Positions 17,119 through 25,442 of a stretch of 64,000 nucleotides of DNA are shown in pieces (the first letter of the stretch is position 1; the number at the start of each line of letters is the position of its first letter). This DNA is from Lewinellaceae bacterium (GTDB lineage Bacteria > Bacteroidota > Bacteroidia > Chitinophagales > Saprospiraceae), in the NCBI GenBank assembly GCA_947459655.1, contig CANHEE010000002.1, positions 1 to 64,000 of the forward strand, given 5' to 3'. The position numbers and the translations under genes are program-made. Below the pieces are notes generated by a model, which had not been told where the DNA came from, did no database searches, and saw only the letters and a list, made by a program, of their open reading frames with translations.

Positions 17119-17745
17119 CTATTTTTTTTGATTGTACCAGTTGTTGTACTCCATCACAATTTCGTTGATATCGCCAGGCAGGTACTCTCGTTTTCTTATT
17201 TTCTGTACCAAGTCTACATCTTCTGCGAGGTATTCCGACATATCAAGTCTAAAAAGCACATACCTGTAGCGAAACAGGCTACCTTTTCCTTTCTGCAGGT
17301 AGTTAACCACGCTGGATTGCTTACCATTGGGAGTGGATGTGAAGAAATATCCCTTCAGCAGTTTGAGCTGTCCATTGATGGCCAATTCCAGAAACAGGTG
17401 CCTGTTGTCAGAGCCAAATCCTCCGAAAGCCTTCACAGTGTTGGGGCGTGAAACAAAGGTGACATCTCGTCCATTTTCAAGCACTAACGAAAACGCGCTC
17501 AACTGTCCGGGATAGTACCTCGTTTCTGTTCCTGACCTGTCTATAAACCTCACTTTCCACAGGATGTCAGTAAAAGAAAAGTCGCCCCGCGAAGCAGATT
17601 TCGGTAATTTTATCTGTCCCCTGATGGTGTCTTTGGAGGCGGTAACAATGTATCCGTTGAAAAAACGGGGATTCAGTATCATCTGAGATTTCAGTGATAC
17701 AGCAAAGAGACAGACTGCAATGAGAATCAAATTACTTTTCATCAT
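17119..17745 (-). CDS. Secreted protein of unknown function
   Basis: About 208 residues. ATG 17745 is chosen because it opens a signal peptide (MKSNLILIAVCLFAVSLKSQ) and because a -7 box (17766-17773) overlaps the longer alternative start. The mature protein begins MILNPRFFNGYIVTASKDTIRGQIK; this opening, with a repeating pattern of short beta strands and a closing charged helix, resembles small secreted Bacteroidota proteins of unknown role. There is no lipobox and no T9SS tail. It lies 22 bases upstream of lptE and is the likely first gene of the lptE-secG transcript. Confidence 0.7.
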   Translation of the reverse strand: MMKSNLILIAVCLFAVSLKSQMILNPRFFNGYIVTASKDTIRGQIKLPKSASRGDFSFTDILWKVRFIDRSGTETRYYPGQLSAFSLVLENGRDVTFVSRPNTVKAFGGFGSDNRHLFLELAINGQLKLLKGYFFTSTPNGKQSSVVNYLQKGKGSLFRYRYVLFRLDMSEYLAEDVDLVQKIRKREYLPGDINEIVMEYNNWYNQKK

Positions 17746-17765
17746 CGAAAAATATTCGTAAAGCA

Positions 17766-17773
17766 CAAAAGTA
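17766..17773 (-). promoter_or_regulatory. -7 box for the lptE-secG operon
   Basis: TACTTTTG on the minus strand, about 20 bases before ATG 17745. No TTTG is seen at the expected distance, so only the -7 element is supported. Confidence 0.45.
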
Positions 17774-17857
17774 CCGTTTACGCTTCAAAAATAGTACTTT
17801 TTTTTAGCTGTCCAAAGTGGGCATGTAATTGCAACTCCAAAAACATACCGTTGGCCC

Positions 17858-19159
17858 TCAAATTTCCGGGTGACCATTTTTTGTGCCTGCCACCACATGC
17901 CACATATCTTCTTTGCGCAGGTGCTTTCGCGCAAGCTCCATCAGTCTGGCAGGCTGTATGTCAATAATTGACTGCACAAACCGATTGAACTCGCTGATAT
18001 CAATGTTTTCCACAATATATGTTTTGTACAGGTCAGCAATATTGAAAGGACCATCGGCCATACTCAAGAGATTGCCCAGGATGTAGTTTCTGACCATTTT
18101 CATCTCTGCCTTGCCGATTTCCTCGGTTTGCAACCGCTCCATTTCCCTTTCAATTTCAGCAATTACCTTTCCTACGAAGTCATTGCCAACCTCTGTTGAT
18201 ATGTAGAAAAAGCCATCATACATCAGATGTTCCACCGAGGAGTATATGTTGTAGGTATAGCCTTTTTCCTCCCTAATGTTCTCCATCAGTCTGCTTCCAA
18301 AATATCCACCCAAGATGGTATTCAAAACAAACATCCCGGGATAGTCTTCATGGGTCCTGGTAAATAATCGTCTTCCCAACGCGATGGCGGTCTGGTGAGC
18401 ATCCTTTTTTGAAATAAAAATTTGTTTAACTTTTTTTCGGGCAACCACTGAATTGAATCCCTTAGCGCGCTCACCTTTTCGCAAATTTCCTAGGTGTCTA
18501 TTGATTTCTGGCAGCAACTCGGGTGAAACATTCCCGCTCAGCATGATAACCGCGTTACCGGCGTGAAAATAGGTCTCAAAATGCCTTTGCAGATCTGACC
18601 TAGTCAATTCCCTAAAAGCCTTCGCACCACTGTTGTATCCGTATGGGTGGTCTTTTCCAAAGATGGATTCGGTCAATTTCCGGTAGGCAAGCACATCGTT
18701 TTTGGACAATTCGACTTTCAGGTCGTTGATATTGTTTTCAACATAGGTAGACAGCTCTTTTTCACTGAAGGCTGGATAATGAATCAGTTCCGCAAAAACA
18801 GGTAGCAGTTTATCAATGTGCCTGGTAAGACTGTACATGATAAGGCTGGAATAATCCAAGCTAAAGGGGGTGCTAAGACTGCCTCCGTAAAAATCAAAAT
18901 GCTCTGCCACCTCAGCCGAGCTTTTGTACAATGTCCCCTCTTTCAGCAGAGCTGAAGTTGCCCTGGCTACGGTTGGTTTGTGCTCATGAGGCCTGCCTAC
19001 GGTGAAGATGACTTCCAGTTTTACCGCATCTATTTTCCCGGTGTTGACAATGTAAACAGGAATGCCATTATCCAGGTACTGAACATCAAGCGGCGGCAAT
19101 GGAATTTGACGTACCTCGAAAATCTCCGGCTGTTTTGGTTTGCTTTCTTTGTGAATCAT
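17858..19159 (-). CDS. M16-family peptidase homologue lacking the zinc motif
   Basis: 433 residues with the two-domain M16B layout. Active members carry HxxEH about 60 residues in; here the equivalent stretch reads TSALLKEGTLYKSSAEVAEHFDFYGG, with no HxxEH and no downstream Glu partner, so zinc binding and catalysis are not expected. The C-terminal substrate-holding signature is intact (GYFGSRLMENIREEKGYTY, with the conserved Arg and Tyr). This is the pattern of the non-catalytic partner in heterodimeric M16 proteases. In many bacteria the active subunit is adjacent; here the neighbours are yifB (7 bases upstream) and an unrelated gene. There is no signal peptide. A scaffold or regulatory role is inferred. 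Confidence 0.85.
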   Translation of the reverse strand: MIHKESKPKQPEIFEVRQIPLPPLDVQYLDNGIPVYIVNTGKIDAVKLEVIFTVGRPHEHKPTVARATSALLKEGTLYKSSAEVAEHFDFYGGSLSTPFSLDYSSLIMYSLTRHIDKLLPVFAELIHYPAFSEKELSTYVENNINDLKVELSKNDVLAYRKLTESIFGKDHPYGYNSGAKAFRELTRSDLQRHFETYFHAGNAVIMLSGNVSPELLPEINRHLGNLRKGERAKGFNSVVARKKVKQIFISKKDAHQTAIALGRRLFTRTHEDYPGMFVLNTILGGYFGSRLMENIREEKGYTYNIYSSVEHLMYDGFFYISTEVGNDFVGKVIAEIEREMERLQTEEIGKAEMKMVRNYILGNLLSMADGPFNIADLYKTYIVENIDISEFNRFVQSIIDIQPARLMELARKHLRKEDMWHVVAGTKNGHPEI

Positions 19160-19166
19160 AATTGAT

Positions 19167-20720
19167 TTAGCCCGCCCATCCTTCGCGGTCGAGGCTCCTG
19201 AATTGAATGGCTTCCGCCAGGTGTTCTATTTTTATGTCGTTACTATCTGCTAGATCGGCTATGGTTCTTGCCACTTTTAGTATTCTGTCGTACGCACGTG
19301 CCGAAAGCTGAAGGCGCTCCATGGCCGTTTTCAGCAAAACCTGTCCCGCTTGATTAATCTGGCACAACTCTCGCACCATCCGACCCGGCATCTGAGCATT
19401 GCAGTGGATGTCACCGGAACCCTCAAAGCGAAGGGCCTGAATCTCTCGCGCCTTTTTTACCCTGATAGCAATGTCCGCGCTGCTGCACTTGGCAGGCTGA
19501 TAATCTGACAACTCATCATAGGAAACCGGCGTCACCTCCACATGTAGATCAATTCGGTCGAGCAATGGTCCTGAAATTTTGCTAAGGTATTTTTTAACTA
19601 CTCCTGAACCACATACACAATCCTTTTCAGGGTGGTTAAAATAGCCGCAGGGGCAGGGATTCATCGAGGCAATCAGCATGAATCTTGAGGGGTAATCTAT
19701 AGAAATTTTGGCCCTTGAAATCGTGACCCGACCTTCCTCCATAGGCTGCCGGAGCACTTCGAGGACAGTTCTTTTGAATTCAGGCAGCTCATCCAGAAAC
19801 AGCACACCGTTGTGCGCCAGAGATATTTCTCCAGGCTGCGGATGCGAGCCACCGCCGACCAGAGCAACATCAGAAACGGTATGATGCGGAGAGCGATATG
19901 GCCGCGTAGATACCAACGAAGCGTTTGTGGGCAGAATTCCCGCGACAGAGTGAATCTTGGTCGTTTCCAACGCCTCGTGCAGACTCAATGGTGGCAGTAT
20001 CGTTGGCAGCCTTCTCGCCAGCATGGTCTTGCCCGCACCCGGCGGACCGATGAGGATGACATTGTGACCGCCGGCAGCAGCGATTTCCAGTGCTCGCTTA
20101 ATATTTTCCTGACCTTTTACATCTGAAAAATCAACGTCGTAAACATTGTGGGAATCCTCAAATTCTTCCCTGGTATTGACGACTATAGGATCTATTTTTA
20201 GGTCTCCGTTGAGGAAATCAACTGCCTCGCGAAGGTTTTCAATGCCGATCACATCTACATCATTTACAATGGCAGCCTCTCTTGCATTTTCCTTGGGAAC
20301 AATGATGCCCTTGAATTTTTCCTTTCTTGCCTGTATCGCGATGGGTAAGGCACCCTTGATAGGTCGAAGTCCGCCGTCGAGCGACAATTCGCCCATGATG
20401 ATATAGCGGTCAAGATCGGGACAGTTGATTTGTCTACTTGCGGCAAGAATACCAATGGCGATTGGCAGATCGTAGGAAGCACCCTCTTTCCGGATGTCTG
20501 CCGGAGCCAGATTTACAACTATATTGATACGGGGAAATTCCAGTTTATTGTTTCTGATGGCCGCTTCCATACGCTGCAGACCTTCCCGGACGGCATTGTC
20601 AGGTAAACCGACAATAAAATATGCAGGCTTGTCCAAAGAAACGCCTCCAGTGTTGACTTCAATTGTGATGGTTTGCGCATTGACGCCGTAAACAGCGCTT
20701 GCAAATGTTTTTACCAGCAT
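19167..20720 (-). CDS. comM: YifB/ComM-family Mg-chelatase-like AAA ATPase
   Basis: 517 residues: an N-terminal Lon-like fold (about 1-165), a central AAA+ ATPase with Walker [11 protein letters not shown] and [23 protein letters not shown] (Walker B and beyond), the Cys-rich stretch [16 protein letters not shown], and the C-terminal Mg_chelatase_C domain ([19 protein letters not shown]). Homologues promote branch migration during natural transformation (ComM), but the family is present in many bacteria without known competence. It leads a two-gene operon with the M16 homologue and has a promoter at 20746-20774. Confidence 0.92.
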   Translation of the reverse strand: MLVKTFASAVYGVNAQTITIEVNTGGVSLDKPAYFIVGLPDNAVREGLQRMEAAIRNNKLEFPRINIVVNLAPADIRKEGASYDLPIAIGILAASRQINCPDLDRYIIMGELSLDGGLRPIKGALPIAIQARKEKFKGIIVPKENAREAAIVNDVDVIGIENLREAVDFLNGDLKIDPIVVNTREEFEDSHNVYDVDFSDVKGQENIKRALEIAAAGGHNVILIGPPGAGKTMLARRLPTILPPLSLHEALETTKIHSVAGILPTNASLVSTRPYRSPHHTVSDVALVGGGSHPQPGEISLAHNGVLFLDELPEFKRTVLEVLRQPMEEGRVTISRAKISIDYPSRFMLIASMNPCPCGYFNHPEKDCVCGSGVVKKYLSKISGPLLDRIDLHVEVTPVSYDELSDYQPAKCSSADIAIRVKKAREIQALRFEGSGDIHCNAQMPGRMVRELCQINQAGQVLLKTAMERLQLSARAYDRILKVARTIADLADSNDIKIEHLAEAIQFRSLDREGWAG

Positions 20721-20745
20721 ATATGTTTTGCGTTTAAAGAGGATT

Positions 20746-20774
20746 CAAAGATAGAATATCTTTTTCAAACGCAA
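20746..20774 (-). promoter_or_regulatory. comM promoter
   Basis: Minus strand: TTG (20772-20774), 18-base spacer, TATCTTTG (20746-20753). Predicted leader of about 20 bases. Confidence 0.6.
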
Positions 20775-20913
20775 GTATCGGCATATTCCAATAAATTAAT
20801 ATTCAAGGAATTGTGAAATTTTAGCACAATAAAGTTAAGGGAAATATAAATGTTTTTGGAATGGATGCTGTGAACCACGGTTCTTTTCTCCCACCACCTT
20901 TTTCAAATAAAAG

Positions 20914-20921
20914 TATCTTTG
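20914..20921 (+). promoter_or_regulatory. -7 box before the ABC permease
   Basis: TATCTTTG, 12 bases before ATG 20933, so the leader would be only a few bases. No TTG at the usual -33 distance. Confidence 0.45.
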
Positions 20922-20932
20922 TTGATTAGTTT

Positions 20933-21871
20933 ATGCGCACGGGACTTATCATATTTCTGTTTCTGGCATTGTTCGGTGATTTTATCGCCAACGACAGACC
21001 ACTGTTTTGTCAGATCAATGGCAAAGTATATTTCCCCTCACTTCACCAGAAAGGTTTTGAATGGAACCTGGTTCGTGCGGATTCCCTTTACAGCACCCGC
21101 GATTGGCAAACTTTCGACGGATATGAACGGGTACTGAAATCGCCTGTCCCTTTTTCTGCCGGATCTACTGACATAAGCGGCGCGCGATACGTACCGCCAT
21201 TTCAAAACAGCCACTTGCTGGGAACCGACGGATTGGGCCGTGATGTACTTGCGGGACTTATAGAAGGTTGCAGTGTTGCTTTCCGAACGGGCATCTTCTC
21301 CATGCTTCTCGCCGTTTTTCTGGGCATTTTGATGGGCGCCACTGCTGGGTTTTTAGGATCCGTCAACGACTACCTTATTATGAGTCTGATCGAAATCAAA
21401 CGGGCGGTTCCCTCGATCTTGTGGATTTTTGCATTGACGGCCATCATTGACCAATGCACGCTGACCCACATCGTGCTTATCATCGGTCTGTTGAGCTGGC
21501 CAAATATTGCACTACTGATGCGCTCTTCAGTGCTAAGAGTAAAAAAGGCAGATTACGTTATGGCTGCCAGAGATCTCGGATTCAGTAAGTGGCGAATCCT
21601 GTTTTTTCACATCATTCCGAACTGTCTGGGGCCGGTCTATGTTGCAGCCGCTGCGCTGGTGCCGACTGCGGCAATCACTGAATCGGCACTGACTTTTTTG
21701 GGAATTGGACTGCCGCTGAATACCGTTACCTGGGGTTCGATGCTGCGACAGGCACAAAGCGATATTAGCATGTGGTGGCTGGCGCTGTTCCCCGGAATTT
21801 GCCTATTTCTGCTGATTTTGCTGTTCAATACCTTCGCAGAGCGACTCAGAAAAACAAACCAGCAGAACTAA
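20933..21871 (+). CDS. ABC transporter permease, OppC/DppC type, orphan
   Basis: 312 residues. One N-terminal membrane segment (about 3-20) is followed by an ~85-residue periplasmic stretch (NGKVYFPSLHQKGFEW to the LLGTDGLGRDVLAGLIEG motif that opens OppC permease domains), then about five membrane segments. The cytoplasmic EAA-like loop is present: AARDLGFSKWRILFFHIIPNCLGP. OppC normally works with OppB, ATPases OppD/F and a binding protein; none is adjacent, and the neighbours are a divergent comM and the rpsF operon. Either its partners are elsewhere or it has a specialised role. Confidence 0.85.
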   Translation: MRTGLIIFLFLALFGDFIANDRPLFCQINGKVYFPSLHQKGFEWNLVRADSLYSTRDWQTFDGYERVLKSPVPFSAGSTDISGARYVPPFQNSHLLGTDGLGRDVLAGLIEGCSVAFRTGIFSMLLAVFLGILMGATAGFLGSVNDYLIMSLIEIKRAVPSILWIFALTAIIDQCTLTHIVLIIGLLSWPNIALLMRSSVLRVKKADYVMAARDLGFSKWRILFFHIIPNCLGPVYVAAAALVPTAAITESALTFLGIGLPLNTVTWGSMLRQAQSDISMWWLALFPGICLFLLILLFNTFAERLRKTNQQN

Positions 21872-21946
21872 GCACCCTAACCAGCCATTTCAGACCTATT
21901 TATCCGCATTTTTCAGGCAAAAAGCCGCCTAACAACGGTAAAATAT

Positions 21947-21977
21947 TTTGATTTACAAAAAATATAACTTACCTTTG
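21947..21977 (+). promoter_or_regulatory. rpsF operon promoter
   Basis: TTTG (21947-21950), 19-base spacer, TACCTTTG (21970-21977): exact consensus. The leader before rpsF is about 40 bases and A/T-rich. Confidence 0.78.
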
Positions 21978-22024
21978 CAGCCGTTTTAAACTTTTTTTTA
22001 ATTAAATCATTGATTTTCAGTAAA

Positions 22025-22480
22025 ATGAAACAGTATGAATTGACGTTCATCATAGACCCGGTGCTATCGAGTGATGAACTAAAAGCGATAGCACAAAACT
22101 ACATTGATTTTATCACCAAAGAAGGTGGTGAAATCGTACATGTAGATGAAATGGGCCTGCGCCCGATTGCGTACACCATCAACAAGCGCTCTTCAGGCGT
22201 ATTTTATTGTGTAGAATTCAGAATTGATAAGGCTGGATTTATTTCGAAGATTGAACTCAACCTTCGCCGCGATGAAAGAATTATGCGTTACCTGACCATT
22301 TCTTTGGACAAGTTTGGCATTAAATTCAACGAGGACAAGCGTGCAGGTAAGATTGGCACAGTAAAGAAGAAAGCTGACAAGAACAAAAAGAGACCAACTA
22401 CAGCAGCGGAAGAAGTTCCGGTGACTGAAGCAACTCTTCAGGTAGCTACTTCTGAAAATGTCGCTGACAGCGCAGAATAA
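22025..22480 (+). CDS. rpsF: 30S ribosomal protein S6
   Basis: 151 residues. ATG 22025 gives the canonical N-terminus MKQYELTFIIDPVLS; an in-frame start 15 bases earlier is discarded. The S6 fold covers about residues 1-100 (HVDEMGLRPIAYTINKRSSGVFYCVEF, LRRDERIMRYLTI). The remaining ~50 residues are a basic then Ala/Glu-rich tail (KKKADKNKKRPTTAAEE) longer than in E. coli, a common variation. First gene of the S6-S18-L9 operon; S6 and S18 bind each other in the 30S platform. Confidence 0.97.
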   Translation: MKQYELTFIIDPVLSSDELKAIAQNYIDFITKEGGEIVHVDEMGLRPIAYTINKRSSGVFYCVEFRIDKAGFISKIELNLRRDERIMRYLTISLDKFGIKFNEDKRAGKIGTVKKKADKNKKRPTTAAEEVPVTEATLQVATSENVADSAE

Positions 22481-22515
22481 TTAACCCCATTTAAAAAATT
22501 AAAAATCAGTATATC

Positions 22516-22782
22516 ATGGCAAATAGAGATGATATTAAATTTCTGAGCAATCCGAATATTGGCGCACAGCGCAAAAAATACTGCCGTTTCCGCAAATTCG
22601 GAATCAAACACATCGATTATAAGGATGCAGACTTTTTGCTTCAGTTCATCAATGAGCAAGGCAAAATTCTTCCTCGTCGTATCACCGGTAACTCATTGAA
22701 GTACCAGCGCAAAGTGGCTGTAGCCATCAAGCGTGCCCGCCACCTGGCACTTTTGCCTTACACAGCGGATCTTTTGAAATAA
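22516..22782 (+). CDS. rpsR: 30S ribosomal protein S18
   Basis: 88 residues. [21 protein letters not shown] and [12 protein letters not shown] are the standard S18 core, which pairs with S6. It lies 35 bases after rpsF and 73 before rplI, the conserved bacterial gene order. Only one Cys is present, so this is not the CxxC zinc-binding form. Confidence 0.97.
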   Translation: MANRDDIKFLSNPNIGAQRKKYCRFRKFGIKHIDYKDADFLLQFINEQGKILPRRITGNSLKYQRKVAVAIKRARHLALLPYTADLLK

Positions 22783-22855
22783 GCAGGTAAAACGGGGCAA
22801 TCCGTAAGCCTGAGACAGTTAATTTTTTTAAAAACGATTAATATTCTATATAAAA

Positions 22856-23311
22856 ATGGAAATTATCCTATTACAAAACGTCGATAAAGTTGGTGATCGC
22901 CACGAAATCGTTAAAGTTAAAGACGGTTTTGCGCGCAACTATCTAATACCAAGAGGTGTGGCACTCGTTGCAAATGAGGGCAACCGCAAGCGTCTGACTG
23001 ACCTGATGCGTCAGCAGGCAGCAAAAGAAGCTAAAATGGTCGGTGAATTCAAGACTATGGCCGAGACACTAAGCAATTCAAACCTGGTTATTGCTGCAAA
23101 AGCAGGAATCACCGGCAGATTGTTCGGAAGTATCGGATCTGCGCAATTGGCCGCAGCAATCCGCAGTCAGTTGGGCATCGACATTGAGCGCAAGAAAATC
23201 GCACTTGATGATGTCAAGGAAATCGGAACACACAGTGCGACCATCAATCTGCACCCTGAGGTTTCTACCACAATAAACTTTGAAGTGACCGGAGAAGGCA
23301 GTAAAGACTAA
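22856..23311 (+). CDS. rplI: 50S ribosomal protein L9
   Basis: 151 residues. The N-terminal rRNA-binding domain is recognisable (MEIILLQNVDKVGDRHEIV, then VKDGFARNYLIPRG), followed by the long connecting helix and a C-terminal globular domain (LFGSIGSAQLAAAI to the end). Last gene of the S6-S18-L9 operon, followed by a clear terminator. Confidence 0.97.
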   Translation: MEIILLQNVDKVGDRHEIVKVKDGFARNYLIPRGVALVANEGNRKRLTDLMRQQAAKEAKMVGEFKTMAETLSNSNLVIAAKAGITGRLFGSIGSAQLAAAIRSQLGIDIERKKIALDDVKEIGTHSATINLHPEVSTTINFEVTGEGSKD

Positions 23312-23337
23312 TACTGCACCCAGAGTCCTTTAATCAC

Positions 23338-23376
23338 AAAAGCCCGGAGCGGAACCATTCCTTCTCCGGGCTTTTC
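23338..23376 (+). terminator. rplI terminator, probably bidirectional
   Basis: AAAGCCCGGAG pairs with CTCCGGGCTTT around a 14-base loop, then TTTTCTTTT. It lies between the convergent rplI and aat genes and also has a T-run on the minus strand. Confidence 0.8.
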
Positions 23377-23392
23377 TTTTACAAGTCCACCC

Positions 23393-24085
23393 TCACGTCG
23401 TGAGTAGACGAAAGGCATCTGGCGATGCCTGTTCGATAGTCCATTTCTCCAGCATTTCCATGAAGTCATTTCGCGAAACTGCCCTCGCACCCAGACTGGC
23501 CAGATGCTTTGTTTCCTGCTGACAGTCAATCAATTCGAAATCCCATTCCGCTAATTTTCGCACCAGTGAAATAAAACCAAATTTGGAGGCATTGCTGACT
23601 TCTGAAAACATAGATTCTCCGAAAAAGACTTTTCCAATCGCAATTCCGTATAATCCTCCAACCAGGTTTCCGGACACATCCCAAACCTCTACCGAATGGG
23701 CGTAACCCATCTTGTGGAGCTCAGCGTAGGCTTCAATAATGTCCTTTCCGATCCACGTTCCTCCCTCCTGCTGTTTTCTGTCTGCTGCAGCGCAGGAAAG
23801 CATTACTTTTCTGAAAGATTTGTTTATTGAAAAGGAAAATTTCTGCTGATTGAAATAGGGTCGCATGCTCCTCGCCACCTTTAATTCCTGCGGAAAAAGG
23901 ACCAGTCGGGGATTGGGCGACCACCACAATATTGGGTCCTCGGGATCATACCAAGGAAATATACCGACGGAATAGGCAAAAATCAGCCGCTCGGGCGAGA
24001 GGTCACCCCCACAGGCAATCAAGCCCTCATCATCCTGCTCCCGCGGATCCGGGAAATAGAGCCCATTTTCATTTATCAGCAACAC
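23393..24085 (-). CDS. aat: Leucyl/phenylalanyl-tRNA-protein transferase
   Basis: N-end-rule enzyme that adds Leu or Phe to N-terminal Arg/Lys of proteins, marking them for ClpAP. About 230 residues with family signatures GLIACGGDLSPERL, YSVGIFPWY, WWSPNPR, GTWIGKDIIEAY, VGGLYGIAIGKVFFGESMFS and LIDCQQETKHLASLGARAVSR. Start choice matters: the longest reading begins at TTG 24109, but that codon lies inside a TATATTTG -7 box (24107-24114), so transcription should begin downstream of it. GTG 24085 (or TTG 24082) then gives the usual N-terminus just before INENGLYFPDP. Divergent from the DUF2851 gene. Confidence 0.93.
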   Translation of the reverse strand: MLLINENGLYFPDPREQDDEGLIACGGDLSPERLIFAYSVGIFPWYDPEDPILWWSPNPRLVLFPQELKVARSMRPYFNQQKFSFSINKSFRKVMLSCAAADRKQQEGGTWIGKDIIEAYAELHKMGYAHSVEVWDVSGNLVGGLYGIAIGKVFFGESMFSEVSNASKFGFISLVRKLAEWDFELIDCQQETKHLASLGARAVSRNDFMEMLEKWTIEQASPDAFRLLTT

Positions 24086-24100
24086 AACTTTAACAAATTT

Positions 24101-24135
24101 TTTGCACAAATATAATCAGAAGCATTCTACCTTCG
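24101..24135. promoter_or_regulatory. Divergent promoter region of aat and the DUF2851 gene
   Basis: Minus strand: TATATTTG (24107-24114) for aat, without a clear -33 box. Plus strand: TTTG (24101-24104), 23-base spacer, TACCTTCG (24128-24135), a weaker match, before ATG 24150. The two overlap, so the polymerases would compete. Confidence 0.45.
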
Positions 24136-24149
24136 ATTCATTATTTTAC

Positions 24150-25442
24150 ATGAAAAACACAAAAGCCGTGAAAGAAAAATTCCTACACTTCCTGTGGAGA
24201 TACAGGAGATTTGATGTCTTAAACATCCGAACCAGCGAAAACCTATCGGTAGAAATCATTGATGCAGGCGAATACAACACACATGCGGGGCCCGATTTTT
24301 TACACGCCAAAATAAAAATTGACGGCATGATGTGGGTTGGCAACGTTGAAATGCACGTCAGAGCCTCTGAATGGACCGCGCATGGCCACAACATAGATAA
24401 GGCCTACAACAATGTCATCCTGCATGTCGTGTATGAAGAAGATGTCATCATCAGGCGGAACGATGGCGAGCGAATTCCCTGTCTGATTATTAAAAACTAT
24501 CTGCGGGAAGATCTCAGCGGTATCTATGAGCAACTGCTGCATAATGCACTATGGATTCCATGCCAGAACCTGATTGAATCGGTCTCTGAAATAAGTAAAA
24601 ACAGTTGGTGGCAGCGGATGCTAATTGAAAGGATGGAGCAAAAAACAGAACGAATTACTGCCGATCTGAGCAGAAGCAGCCGGAACTGGGAAGAGACTTT
24701 TTACATACATCTGGCAAGGAGCTTCGGACTAAAGAACAACGAAATCCCTTTTGAAATGCTGGCGCGGAGTCTGCCGCTTTACCTCATCAGCCGTCACCGC
24801 GACCGTCCTATGCAACTTGAAGCACTTTTTTTCGGCCAGTCTGGCTTACTCAATGAACCGAATTTAAGCGATGATTACCCAAAAATGCTAAAAGAGGAAT
24901 ATCGGTTCCTCAGCCGAAAATACAGATTACGACCTTTGAAAAAATCGCTGTGGAAATTCATGAGAATGCGCCCCTCCGGTTTTCCAACCCTGCGCATTGC
25001 CCAGTTTGCGGCATTCATGGGTGAGACAACAAATATTTTTTCTACCTTTATGGAGGCAACAGATGTCGGCACTATTGAATCATTTTTGCAGAAGGAAATC
25101 AATCCATATTGGGAAAACCACTATATTTTTGATAAAATCTCTGCAGCTCACAAAAGACAGCTGGGAAAAGATAGCGTGAGGCGCATCATTATCAATAGCG
25201 TCTGCCCATTTATGTTTGCCTACGGAAAAGACAGGAACGACCCTGTTTTTCAGGAAAGGGCATTTGACTTGCTGGAACAACTTGAACCGGAAGCAAATGC
25301 AGTAATTGACAAATGGCGTGGCCTGGGCGTCAGCATACAATCTGCAGCGGATTCTCAGGCAATGCTCTACCAGAAAAAATACTATTGTGATGCCAAAAAA
25401 TGCCTTGAATGCAGCATTGGAAATTTTATTTTGAGGTTATGA
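24150..25442 (+). CDS. DUF2851 family protein
   Basis: 430 residues, no signal peptide or membrane segment. ATG 24150 is preferred over an upstream TTG because the family begins near here (KEKFLHFLWRYRRF). Conserved features of this Bacteroidota family are visible: the charged/aromatic opening, SVEIIDAGEYNTHAGPDFLHAKIKIDG, WVGNVEMHVRASEW and HVVYEED, resembling a jelly-roll or nuclease-like core in the first 150 residues, and a Cys-rich end (YYCDAKKCLECSIGN) with three Cys in the last ~15 residues, possibly metal-binding. Function is unknown. Its stop overlaps the next start (ATGA), implying coupling to the CotH gene. Confidence 0.88.
   Translation: MKNTKAVKEKFLHFLWRYRRFDVLNIRTSENLSVEIIDAGEYNTHAGPDFLHAKIKIDGMMWVGNVEMHVRASEWTAHGHNIDKAYNNVILHVVYEEDVIIRRNDGERIPCLIIKNYLREDLSGIYEQLLHNALWIPCQNLIESVSEISKNSWWQRMLIERMEQKTERITADLSRSSRNWEETFYIHLARSFGLKNNEIPFEMLARSLPLYLISRHRDRPMQLEALFFGQSGLLNEPNLSDDYPKMLKEEYRFLSRKYRLRPLKKSLWKFMRMRPSGFPTLRIAQFAAFMGETTNIFSTFMEATDVGTIESFLQKEINPYWENHYIFDKISAAHKRQLGKDSVRRIIINSVCPFMFAYGKDRNDPVFQERAFDLLEQLEPEANAVIDKWRGLGVSIQSAADSQAMLYQKKYYCDAKKCLECSIGNFILRL

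Noticed and set aside
20810-20830. ATTGTG / CACAAT inverted repeat upstream of comM and the permease gene
   Set aside because: Six-base arms with a 9-base A/T spacer in A/T-rich sequence can arise by chance, and it is not placed on a promoter box.
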